From contig JBBRWQ010000080.1 of assembly GCA_038249115.1 (NCBI GenBank), forward strand, positions 1-14,384: DNA of 14,384 bases. Reading direction: 5' to 3'. Shown here one piece after another: positions 7,167 through 13,747 of this stretch (its first letter is position 1; each line of letters starts with the position of its first letter). The position numbers and the translations under genes are program-made. The notes under the pieces were generated by a model. The model saw only the letters and a list, made by a program, of their open reading frames with translations, made no database searches and was not told the DNA's origin. Origin of the DNA: UBA4719 sp038249115. Lineage in GTDB: Bacteria > Actinomycetota > Actinomycetes > Actinomycetales > Dermatophilaceae.

Positions 7167-8201
7167 ATGGCGCGTAAGGCCGAGCCAGCCGTCGCAGTGA
7201 CGCTCCTCGACGTCGCAAGGAAGGCCGGGGTGTCAACGGCCACAGTGTCCCGCGCGCTTCGGGGCGGTGCCTCGACCTCCGACTCGACTCGCACCAGGGT
7301 GGTTGCCGTCGCGCAACAGCTGGGCTACTCACCGCCTCGCCGACCCAAGCGCCGTACGGCCGCGCCGCATGAGGCGCAGGGTTTGGTCCTTGCCGAGCTC
7401 GCGGAGGCCAGCTTCTCCGAGCTCGTCATGAGCCACGAGTCCGCGGCCGCGGCTCTGGGGCAGCGCGTCGTTCTCGTCGTCACCCGTCGTGGTGATGATG
7501 CTTCCCAGGCAGTTCGTGACCTGGCCACGCGCGTCGACGGCTTGGTCATCGGCGCCCACACCGTGCCCGACGCGGTTGCGCACTCGTTGTCCCGTGACCT
7601 GCCGGTGGTGTTGCTGGCTCGGAGCGAGGTGACCGGCTGCGACTCGGTGCGGGCCGAGAATGTCGAGACCGCCACCAAGCTCACCGCTCACCTGCTGGGG
7701 CACGCTCGCTCACGGCTGGTGTTCGTCGGTGATCCTGACACGTCCCCCGGTCTGTCCGAGCGTTATGCCGGGTTCCGCAATGCTCATATCGCAGCGGGGG
7801 TGCCGTTGCGGCGCCCACCGCTCCGGGTGCCGGTGCTCGAGGGGGCTGGCATCCAGGTCGCGGAGGAGATCCTGCGACGGCGCGTGAAGATCGACGGGCT
7901 CGTCTGCGGAAGTGACATCCTCGCCCTCGCTATTATGAAACGCTTGCAGGACAACGGAGTTCGTATTCCGGACGATCTGGCCATCACAGGTTGGGGTGAC
8001 CTCTTGGCAGCCCGTTACATTGCCCCGGCTCTGACCACGGTGCGCCAGCCGATACGTGAGCTTGGGCGCCGTACCGCGACCCTTCTGCACTCCCGGGTCC
8101 TTGGCGAACGACCGGTTGGCGGTGCCGAGGTGCTTCCGTCCCAGATCATCCTTCGCTCCTCGTGCGGGTGTCCCGCGTTGACGGCCTCCACGAGTGCTTG
8201 A
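7167..8201 (+). CDS. LacI-family transcriptional regulator
   Basis: A DNA-binding repressor or activator of the LacI/GalR family, 344 residues, the standard length. The N-terminal helix-turn-helix covers about residues 11-58: VTLLDVARKAGVSTATVSRALRG, followed by a hinge ending QQLGYSPP. The rest, about 65-335, is the periplasmic-binding-protein-like effector domain, with family landmarks such as VDGLVIGAHT, the GLVCGSDILALAIMKRLQDNG segment and the late DDLAITGWGD and TTVRQP motifs. It ends in an SSCGCP tail, also seen in other actinobacterial members. The ATG at 7167 has GGAAGG 7 bases upstream. The effector is not predictable; most family members bind sugars or nucleosides, yet no sugar transport or catabolic gene is adjacent. 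The stop overlaps the next gene by 8 bases, so the membrane protein is its likely operon partner. Candidate operators lie upstream. Confidence 0.94.
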   Translation: MARKAEPAVAVTLLDVARKAGVSTATVSRALRGGASTSDSTRTRVVAVAQQLGYSPPRRPKRRTAAPHEAQGLVLAELAEASFSELVMSHESAAAALGQRVVLVVTRRGDDASQAVRDLATRVDGLVIGAHTVPDAVAHSLSRDLPVVLLARSEVTGCDSVRAENVETATKLTAHLLGHARSRLVFVGDPDTSPGLSERYAGFRNAHIAAGVPLRRPPLRVPVLEGAGIQVAEEILRRRVKIDGLVCGSDILALAIMKRLQDNGVRIPDDLAITGWGDLLAARYIAPALTTVRQPIRELGRRTATLLHSRVLGERPVGGAEVLPSQIILRSSCGCPALTASTSA

Positions 8202-8808
8202 GCTGCAGCGCCGCCGCCTGCCGCGGAGACTCATCCAGCTGTATGCCGGGCTGGTCACCTTCGCATTGGGAGAGGCCCTGATCATCCAGGCCCGGCTCGG
8301 CGTCATGTCGTGGGACGTCCTGCACCAAGGGCTGACCAAGCACCTCGGGCTCACGATCGGGCAATGGTCGATCATCGTCGGCGCGCTGGTCCTGCTGCTG
8401 TGGATACCGATGCGAGAGAAGCCCGGTCTGGGCACCCTCAGCAACGTCGTCGTCATCGGTCCAGTCCTGGATCTGTTCTTGAGCTGGGTTCCGGCAACGA
8501 CGTCCATGGCGTGGCGGGTCGCCATGCTGATGACCGGGATCTTCATCAACGGACTGGCGACGGCCGCCTACATCGGCGCCCGGCTCGGCTCGGGTCCACG
8601 CGACGGGCTGATGACAGGGCTGGTGCGGCTGACCCGCTGGCCGGTTGGCTGGATCCGGACGGCGATCGAGCTGTCGGTCGTGGTCGCGGGCTTCCTGTTG
8701 GGCGGCAACCTCAACGTCGGGACGGTGATCTTCGTTCTGACCATCGGGCCGATCGTGCACGTCCTCCTGCCCAAGCTGATCGTCGGCGGACCCGTCGTCG
8801 ACCACTGA
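8194..8808 (+). CDS. YczE/YyaS/YitT-like integral membrane protein
   Basis: A 204-residue membrane protein resembling the YczE/YyaS/YitT group. The recognisable conserved segment is GARLGSGPRDGLMTGLVR at about residues 128-145, and the N-terminal half has the family-like ARLGVMSWDVLHQGL. About five hydrophobic helices are visible, at roughly 13-32, 54-71, 82-96, 107-125 and 160-197 (the last being two closely spaced helices). It starts at GTG 8194, overlapping the end of the LacI-family gene by 8 bases. No good ribosome binding site is seen, so translation probably depends on coupling. Members of this group are poorly characterised; a transport role is often assumed. The tight overlap with a LacI-type regulator suggests a regulated membrane function, perhaps export or uptake of the regulator's effector, which is inference. 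Confidence 0.82.
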   Translation: MLELQRRRLPRRLIQLYAGLVTFALGEALIIQARLGVMSWDVLHQGLTKHLGLTIGQWSIIVGALVLLLWIPMREKPGLGTLSNVVVIGPVLDLFLSWVPATTSMAWRVAMLMTGIFINGLATAAYIGARLGSGPRDGLMTGLVRLTRWPVGWIRTAIELSVVVAGFLLGGNLNVGTVIFVLTIGPIVHVLLPKLIVGGPVVDH

Positions 8809-8837
8809 CGGTGACCGGGGGCTTGGCGCGCGGGGGA

Positions 8838-8851
8838 TAACCTTGAGGCCA
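8838..8851 (+). promoter_or_regulatory. Putative -10 element of leaderless metB
   Basis: TAACCT (8838-8843) fits the actinobacterial -10 consensus TANNNT and ends 7 bases before the ATG at 8851. This would place the transcription start within a base of the start codon. A GAGG at 8845-8848 is only 2 bases from the ATG, too close to act as a normal ribosome binding site, which also favours a leaderless mRNA. No clear -35 element is seen. Confidence 0.5.
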
Positions 8852-10056
8852 TGATCTCCGCAAACCCACACGACCTCGGCTACGAGGCTGGATTCAACAC
8901 TCGCGCGATTCACGCGGGGCAGGAACCGGACGCCATGACCGGGGCCGTGGTGCCGGCGATCTACCAGGTCTCGACCTACAAGCAGGACGGTGTCGGCGGC
9001 CTTCGGGGTGGGTACGAGTACAGCCGTTCGGCCAACCCGACCCGCACGGCGCTCGAGGTCTGTCTGGCTGCGCTCGAGGGCGGCGGCCGCGCTTTTGCAT
9101 TCGCCTCCGGCCTGGCCGGGCAGGACACCATGATCCGGGCGCTGCTCAAACCGGGTGACCACGTCGTCGTTCCGACCGATGCCTATGGCGGCACCTATCG
9201 CCTGCTGAACAAGGTCGCACTCCCCTGGGGCGTGGAGCACACGACCTCCAATATCTCCGACGTCGATGCGGTGCGTGCCGCGATCAGGCCGGGTCAGACC
9301 AAGGTCGTCTGGGTCGAGACACCGACCAACCCACTTCTCGGCATCGCCGACATCGCGGCGCTCGCGACCGTCGCACATGCGGCCGGAGCGATCCTGGCGG
9401 TGGACAACACCTTTGCCACGCCCTACCTCCAGCAGCCGCTCGCCCTCGGCGCCGACGTCGTGATGCACTCGACAACCAAGTACTGCGGCGGCCACAGTGA
9501 TGTCGTCGGTGGCGCCGTCGTGACGGCGAAAACCATTGCGGTTGCTGGCTTCGAGGATGCTGAAGAGCGTATTGCGTTCCACCAGAACTCCATGGGCGCG
9601 ATTGCCGGACCATTCGACGCCTGGCTGGTGCTCCGCGGCCTGAAGACCCTCGGCATACGCATGGACCGCAGCTGCGACAACGCCGAGAAGGTGGTCGAGT
9701 TCCTTCTTGGCCACAGTGCAGTCAAGGCCGTTCACTACCCGGGCCTGACCGGTCACCCGGGCAACAGAGTCGCCGCCAAGCAGATGAAGCGCTTCGGCGG
9801 CATGGTGTCCTTCGAGGTCCGAGGCGGCGAGCAGCAGGCGGTCGACGTCTGCGGCGCCACCGAGATCTGGACGCTTGGTGAGAGCCTTGGCGGCGTCGAG
9901 TCACTGATCGAGCACCCAGCCCGTATGACGCATGCCTCGGTTCGCGGGACCGAGCTCGAAGTCTCGGGCGACCTTGTCCGGCTGTCCACCGGCATCGAGG
10001 ATGCCACAGACCTCATCGACGACCTCGACCGCGCTCTCACCGAGAGCGCCGGCTGA
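8851..10056 (+). CDS. metB: Cystathionine gamma-synthase / gamma-lyase (Cys/Met metabolism PLP enzyme)
   Basis: A PLP enzyme of the trans-sulfuration family, 401 residues. It makes cystathionine from an O-acylhomoserine and cysteine, and the actinobacterial forms can often also cleave cystathionine to cysteine and 2-oxobutanoate. The PLP lysine is Lys210 in HSTTKYCGGHSDVVGG. Other signatures are SRSANPTRTALE at 58-69 (the pyridoxal phosphate-contacting YSRxxNPT motif), VETPTNPLLGIADI, VDNTFATPYLQQP, and ESLGGVESLIEHPARMTH near the end. It is close to M. tuberculosis MetB (Rv1079), from memory. The ATG at 8851 is preceded by a -10-like element rather than a ribosome binding site. With cbs at 3768 it provides both transsulfuration steps in one neighbourhood. 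Its TGA overlaps an ATG that opens a 6-codon reading frame just ahead of the MutL-type gene. Synthase and lyase roles cannot be separated by sequence alone. Confidence 0.95.
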   Translation: MISANPHDLGYEAGFNTRAIHAGQEPDAMTGAVVPAIYQVSTYKQDGVGGLRGGYEYSRSANPTRTALEVCLAALEGGGRAFAFASGLAGQDTMIRALLKPGDHVVVPTDAYGGTYRLLNKVALPWGVEHTTSNISDVDAVRAAIRPGQTKVVWVETPTNPLLGIADIAALATVAHAAGAILAVDNTFATPYLQQPLALGADVVMHSTTKYCGGHSDVVGGAVVTAKTIAVAGFEDAEERIAFHQNSMGAIAGPFDAWLVLRGLKTLGIRMDRSCDNAEKVVEFLLGHSAVKAVHYPGLTGHPGNRVAAKQMKRFGGMVSFEVRGGEQQAVDVCGATEIWTLGESLGGVESLIEHPARMTHASVRGTELEVSGDLVRLSTGIEDATDLIDDLDRALTESAG

Positions 10057-10081
10057 TGCACCGCAGCCGCGCTTGAGGCGG

Positions 10082-11431
10082 GTGCTCTGCGTCGACTTCG
10101 GCTCGACGTTCACCAAGGCTGTGCTGATCGACCCTGTGGACGGTCGTCTGCTGGCTCATGCGTCGGTGCCGACCACCGTCAGCACCGACGTCCTCGACGG
10201 CTACCGTTCCATTCGCAAAACCCTTGCCACTCAGGGGTTTCCGGTCGCGGATGACGTCTTGGCCTGCTCGAGCGCCGGCGGCGGTCTGCGGCTCGCGGTC
10301 GTGGGTTATGAGCGCTCCGTAACGGCCGAAGCAGGTCATCGGGTCGGGCTGAGCGCCGGGGCGAAGGTCGTTCATGTTGCCGCCGGGCCATTGACCACCG
10401 TGCAGGTCGCCGCGCTCCGGGCCACCCGCCCCGACATCATCCTGCTTGTTGGCGGGACCGACGGCGGGAACGCAGAGGTATTGCTGCACAACGGTTCTCG
10501 CCTTGCCAAAGCCCGGCTGGGCGCTCCGGTGGTAGTTGCCGGAAACGTCGAAGCCCGGGCCGAGGTGGCGGCGTCGCTGGCGTCGACCGATCGGCGTTTC
10601 GTCCTCACCGACAACGTCCTGCCGCAGATCGGCGTGATCAACCCGGACGGTGCGCGTTCGGCCATCCGCCAGGTCTTCCTACGGCACGTCATCGGGGGCA
10701 AGGGGCTCTCCAAGGGTCCCGAGTTCGCGGCGATGGTGCGCGCGGCAACCCCCGACGCGATGCTTCGCGGAGTCGAGACGTTCGCCGCCTCGGCTGACGG
10801 CGACGTCATGGTCCTCGACATCGGCGGAGCCACCACCGATGTCTACTCGGTGGTCAGCCCCGAGGGTGAGGATGCCGTGCTGCGCAAGGATGTCGTCCCC
10901 CCTCTCTGGCACGCGCGAACCGTCGAAGGCGATCTCGGGATGCGCTGGAACGCCGGTGGCGTCGCAGAGGCTGCGGCGGTGGAGCATCTGGTGTCCGGCT
11001 CACGGCTGACACGGCTCCGGGAGTGGGCGGCCAGAGTCGAGGGCGACCCGGCATACCTGCCTCGGGGCGATGGAGAGCTCGCGCTCGACCTGGCCCTTGC
11101 CCGCGTGGCGGCGCTCACCGCTGTGCGTCGGCACGCACGCCCGACGAGCCCTGGCGACCAGGCCCGTCCGTTGGCCCGGCTGGCTCATGTCATCGGTTCC
11201 GGCGGAGTTCTGCGGCACAGCCCAAAAGCTAGTCAGGACAGCGTATTGCGAGCCGTCACCTCCGACTTCGCAGGTGGCTGGAAGGTGCCGACCGAGGCAC
11301 GCACCGCGGTCGACTCGGATTACCTGCTTTTTGCGGCGGGCCTGTTGGCAGATGCTGAGGGTCACGGCGCCGAGGTGGCAGCCAGGGTGGCTCGACGCGT
11401 CCTCGCTGCTGAGGCCCTGCAGCTGCCATGA
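10082..11431 (+). CDS. MutL/GlmL-family ASKHA ATPase (glutamate mutase L-type reactivator)
   Basis: A protein of the MutL (glutamate mutase L, not mismatch repair) family. These ASKHA-fold ATPases are encoded beside B12-dependent glutamate mutase or ornithine aminomutase and are thought to act as chaperones or reactivating factors. From the chosen GTG it has 449 residues, normal for the family. Visible motifs: phosphate 1 DFGSTFTKAVLID at 5-17, the family hallmark LLVGGTDGGN at 121-130, phosphate 2 VLDIGGATTDVYSV at 244-257, and the adenosine loop IGSGGVLRHSP at 371-381. The start is uncertain: GTG 10082 has GAGG nearby, but TTG 10073 would give MRRVLCVDFGS, equally family-like; both are close to the metB stop at 10056. 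No mutase subunit is in the window, so the partner must lie elsewhere or the function differs. It probably belongs to the metB transcript. Confidence 0.85.
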   Translation: MLCVDFGSTFTKAVLIDPVDGRLLAHASVPTTVSTDVLDGYRSIRKTLATQGFPVADDVLACSSAGGGLRLAVVGYERSVTAEAGHRVGLSAGAKVVHVAAGPLTTVQVAALRATRPDIILLVGGTDGGNAEVLLHNGSRLAKARLGAPVVVAGNVEARAEVAASLASTDRRFVLTDNVLPQIGVINPDGARSAIRQVFLRHVIGGKGLSKGPEFAAMVRAATPDAMLRGVETFAASADGDVMVLDIGGATTDVYSVVSPEGEDAVLRKDVVPPLWHARTVEGDLGMRWNAGGVAEAAAVEHLVSGSRLTRLREWAARVEGDPAYLPRGDGELALDLALARVAALTAVRRHARPTSPGDQARPLARLAHVIGSGGVLRHSPKASQDSVLRAVTSDFAGGWKVPTEARTAVDSDYLLFAAGLLADAEGHGAEVAARVARRVLAAEALQLP

Positions 11432-11443
11432 GCCTGCCGGCGA

Positions 11444-11456
11444 TATTCTTTGTCCA
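11444..11456 (+). promoter_or_regulatory. Putative -10 element of leaderless ilvA
   Basis: TATTCT (11444-11449) is a full match to TANNNT and ends exactly 6 bases before the ATG at 11456, which places transcription start at the A of the start codon. There is no Shine-Dalgarno sequence between. The element lies just after the stop of the MutL-type gene, so ilvA has its own promoter even if it is also read through from metB. Confidence 0.55.
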
Positions 11457-12679
11457 TGGCATCCCCGTCGCTGCCCGTGACCCTGGACGACGTGGTCGCC
11501 GCGCAAGAGCTGCTCGCCAACATCATCGAGCCCACCCCGATGGAGTTCAGTCGTGCCCTGACCGACCGTGTCGGGGGAGACGTCCACCTCAAGTGTGAGA
11601 ACCTCCAGCGCGCCGGGTCCTTCAAGATCCGTGGTGCCTACACGCGGATGTCCCGCCTCAGCGATGAGGAGAAGGCGCGTGGTGTGGTCGCGGCCAGCGC
11701 CGGAAACCACGCTCAAGGCGTGGCACTTGCGGCTCAGCTGCTCGGCATCACGTCGACCGTCTTCATGCCTCTGGGTGCACCGATTCCCAAGCTCATGGCC
11801 ACCCGTGCCTATGGCGCCCGCGTCGAACAGCTAGGCACCAGCATCGACGAATGTCTTGTGAGGGCAAGACAGTACGAGGCCGAGACCGGCGCAGTGCTGA
11901 TTCATCCGTTCGACCACGCCGACATCGTCGCAGGCCAGGGGACCTGCGGCCTGGAGATCCTCGAGCAGTGCCCTGACGTGAAGACTATTCTCGTCAGCGT
12001 CGGCGGCGGGGGTCTTCTTGCTGGCATCGCGACGGTCGTCAAGTCCGTGCGACCCGACGTGCGTGTGATCGGGGTGCAGGCAGAGAAGGCGGCTGCCTAC
12101 CCGCCATCCCTGGCCGCTGGCAAGCCTGTGTCCCTGAGCTCGATGTCCACCATGGCTGACGGCATTGCGGTTGGCTGTCCCGGGGAAATCCCGTACGCCA
12201 TCGTCCGTGAGCTGGTCGACTCGATCGAGACGGTGGGTGAGGACACGTTGTCGCGTGCGGTTCTGTTCCTGCTGGAACGGGCCAAGCTGCTGGTCGAGCC
12301 GGCCGGTGCCGCCGCCGTCGCGCGGCTGCTCGATGCCGGACCGCATGCCTACGAAGGCCCGGTGGTCGCTGTCCTGTCTGGTGGCAACATCGACCCGGTG
12401 CTACTGCTGAGGATCATTCGGCACGGTCTTGCTGCTGCCGGCCGATATCTGCAGTTTCGCGTACTGCTCTCCGACAGCCCGGGCTCGCTTGCGGGTTTGC
12501 TGGCCGACCTGGCCAGCGCCGATGCGAATGTCCTCGAGATCGAGCATGTTCGCACCGCGGCGACGCTGCAGGTGCACGAGGTCGAGATCGCGGTGCAGCT
12601 CGAGGCCAAGGGCAGTGCGCACTGCGACGAGATCCTGCGGAGCCTGCACGACAAGGGATACTCGGTCGAGCTCGGCTGA
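11456..12679 (+). CDS. ilvA: Threonine ammonia-lyase with C-terminal ACT domain
   Basis: A PLP enzyme that deaminates threonine to 2-oxobutanoate and ammonia, the first committed step of isoleucine synthesis (serine is also a usual substrate). It has 407 residues: a catalytic domain at about 1-325 and one ACT-like regulatory domain at about 334-407 (FRVLLSDSPGSLAGLLADLA...). The PLP lysine is Lys57 in GSFKIRGAY. The ASAGNHAQGVALAA loop at 80-93 and the glycine-rich SVGGGGLLAG at 181-190 bind the cofactor. The single short ACT domain is the TdcB-like or one-domain actinobacterial form rather than the two-ACT E. coli IlvA, so sensitivity to isoleucine cannot be assumed. I chose the ATG at 11456 because a -10 hexamer is placed for a leaderless start; a TTG at 11450 would add two residues. 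It lies 24 bases after the MutL-type gene. Confidence 0.94.
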   Translation: MASPSLPVTLDDVVAAQELLANIIEPTPMEFSRALTDRVGGDVHLKCENLQRAGSFKIRGAYTRMSRLSDEEKARGVVAASAGNHAQGVALAAQLLGITSTVFMPLGAPIPKLMATRAYGARVEQLGTSIDECLVRARQYEAETGAVLIHPFDHADIVAGQGTCGLEILEQCPDVKTILVSVGGGGLLAGIATVVKSVRPDVRVIGVQAEKAAAYPPSLAAGKPVSLSSMSTMADGIAVGCPGEIPYAIVRELVDSIETVGEDTLSRAVLFLLERAKLLVEPAGAAAVARLLDAGPHAYEGPVVAVLSGGNIDPVLLLRIIRHGLAAAGRYLQFRVLLSDSPGSLAGLLADLASADANVLEIEHVRTAATLQVHEVEIAVQLEAKGSAHCDEILRSLHDKGYSVELG

Positions 12680-12703
12680 CTGCGCTAATTGCATGTTCCC
12701 ATG

Positions 12704-12731
12704 TGGGAGGTCCATGGCAGGGTTCCTCCTA
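12704..12731 (+). promoter_or_regulatory. Possible Shine-Dalgarno-sequestering hairpin ahead of the ABC exporter
   Basis: GGAGG at 12706-12710 can pair with CCTCC at 12725-12729. The stem is extended by a G-U pair and a U-A pair outward (12705 with 12730, 12704 with 12731), leaving a 14-base loop. The 5' arm is the ribosome binding site of a 12-codon reading frame starting at 12714, and the 3' arm abuts the ATG of the ABC ATPase gene at 12731. The pairing is seen directly; a regulatory role is inference. The stem is short. Confidence 0.35.
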
Positions 12732-12752
12732 TGGACACAGTCCCCCCGGTGA
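12714..12752 (+). CDS. Possible 12-residue leader peptide upstream of the ABC exporter
   Basis: A short reading frame MAGFLLWTQSPR with the best ribosome binding site in this region: GGGAGG (12705-12710), 3 bases before the ATG. It overlaps the first codons of the ABC ATPase gene in another frame. Its TGA overlaps an in-frame GTG of the ATPase (12749, GTGA), the same coupling arrangement seen at the BI-1/hypothetical junction. It is too short for any composition test and may be chance. The spacing of 3 bases from the core AGG is tight, which lowers confidence. Confidence 0.25.
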   Translation: MAGFLLWTQSPR

Positions 12753-13747
12753 ATGACGCGGTGAGAGCTCGAGGGCTTGTCAAGCACTATGGCCAGATCA
12801 GAGCTCTCGACGGCGTAGACCTGACCGTGCCGCGAGGTTCGGTTCTCGGCCTCCTGGGACCCAACGGTGCGGGCAAGACCACGGCCGTACGTATTCTGGC
12901 AACCCTCCTGAGGCCGGACTCAGGGACCGTTGAGGTGGCCGGGGTCAACGTGCTCAAGGACCCTCGAGAGGTTCGGCGACGGATCGGGCTATCCGGGCAG
13001 TATGCCGCGGTCGACGAGTACCTCACCGGTTTCGAGAACCTCGACATGATCGGCCGCCTCTATCACCTCGGTCGCAAGGCCAGCCGTGAGCGCGCGCGAG
13101 AGCTGCTGGCGCAACTCCAGATCGAGGATGCCGGAGACCGTATGGCCAAGACCTACTCGGGCGGCATGCGACGGCGGCTAGACCTCGCCGGCGCCCTGGT
13201 TGCCGACCCGCCGGTCCTCTTCCTGGATGAGCCCACGACGGGGCTCGACCCCCGAGGTCGGACCGACATGTGGGAGATCATCCAGGGGCTCGTCGCGGGC
13301 GGCACCTCGCTGCTGTTGACCACCCAGTACCTCGAGGAGGCCGACATCCTCGCAGACAACATCGTGGTCATCGACCACGGCAAGGTCATCGCAGAAGGCA
13401 CAGCCGACCAGCTCAAGGCTCAGGTTGGCGGCGAGCGCCTCGAGATCACAGTGGCCGACGCGGCCCAGCTGGAGACCGCTAGCGAGCTGCTCGAACCGCT
13501 CGGTGTGGGCAATGCGATCCTGGACCATCACCGACATTCGCTGCTCATGCCGGTCACCGGCGGCGCGGGGGTGCTCACCGACGCACTCCGCAGGCTGGAT
13601 GCAGCGCACATCGTGTTGGACGACGTCGGGTTGAGGCGCCCCACGCTCGACGACGTGTTCCTCTCGCTCACCGGACATCCAGCTGAACAGTCCGAGCCGC
13701 CCGACGGGTCGCTGATCGGTACGCCGGCCAGGGAGGTCTCCCGATGA
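12731..13747 (+). CDS. DrrA-type ABC exporter ATP-binding protein
   Basis: The ATPase subunit of an ABC-2 type exporter of the daunorubicin-resistance (DrrA) family, 338 residues from this start. It binds at the inner face of the membrane and drives its permease partner. Walker A GPNGAGKTT is at 43-51, Q-loop Gln90 in LSGQYAAVDEYLTG, the signature YSGGMRRRLDLA at 142-153, and Walker B PVLFLDEPTTGLDP at 161-174. At the switch position the sequence is TTQYLEEAD, Gln199 in place of His, as is common in this family. Residues about 230-320 form the DrrA-type C-terminal domain ending LRRPTLDDVFLSLTGH. Start alternatives are GTG 12749, which would give the family-like N-terminus NDAVRARGLVKHYG, and TTG 12689; ATG 12731 has AGGG 8 bases upstream. 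Its stop overlaps the permease start (ATGA). The exported compound is unknown. Confidence 0.93.
   Translation: MDTVPPVNDAVRARGLVKHYGQIRALDGVDLTVPRGSVLGLLGPNGAGKTTAVRILATLLRPDSGTVEVAGVNVLKDPREVRRRIGLSGQYAAVDEYLTGFENLDMIGRLYHLGRKASRERARELLAQLQIEDAGDRMAKTYSGGMRRRLDLAGALVADPPVLFLDEPTTGLDPRGRTDMWEIIQGLVAGGTSLLLTTQYLEEADILADNIVVIDHGKVIAEGTADQLKAQVGGERLEITVADAAQLETASELLEPLGVGNAILDHHRHSLLMPVTGGAGVLTDALRRLDAAHIVLDDVGLRRPTLDDVFLSLTGHPAEQSEPPDGSLIGTPAREVSR

Noticed and set aside
8146..9756. 536-residue open frame on the minus strand
   Set aside because: It runs antisense through the YczE-like gene and most of metB. Its translation is an Asp/Arg/His/Gly-rich string without motifs, as expected opposite GC-rich codons.
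9932..10081. Upstream extension of the MutL-type frame into metB
   Set aside because: It would overlap metB by 125 bases and add residues unlike the family, whose N-terminus is the DFGSTFTK strand.
11000..11716. 238-residue minus-strand open frame across the MutL-type and ilvA genes
   Set aside because: Antisense to two well-supported genes; composition typical of a shadow frame.
13731..13742. Small hairpin GGGAGGTCTCCC over the permease ribosome binding site
   Set aside because: Four-base stem with a four-base loop inside an actively translated gene end; too weak to claim regulation.
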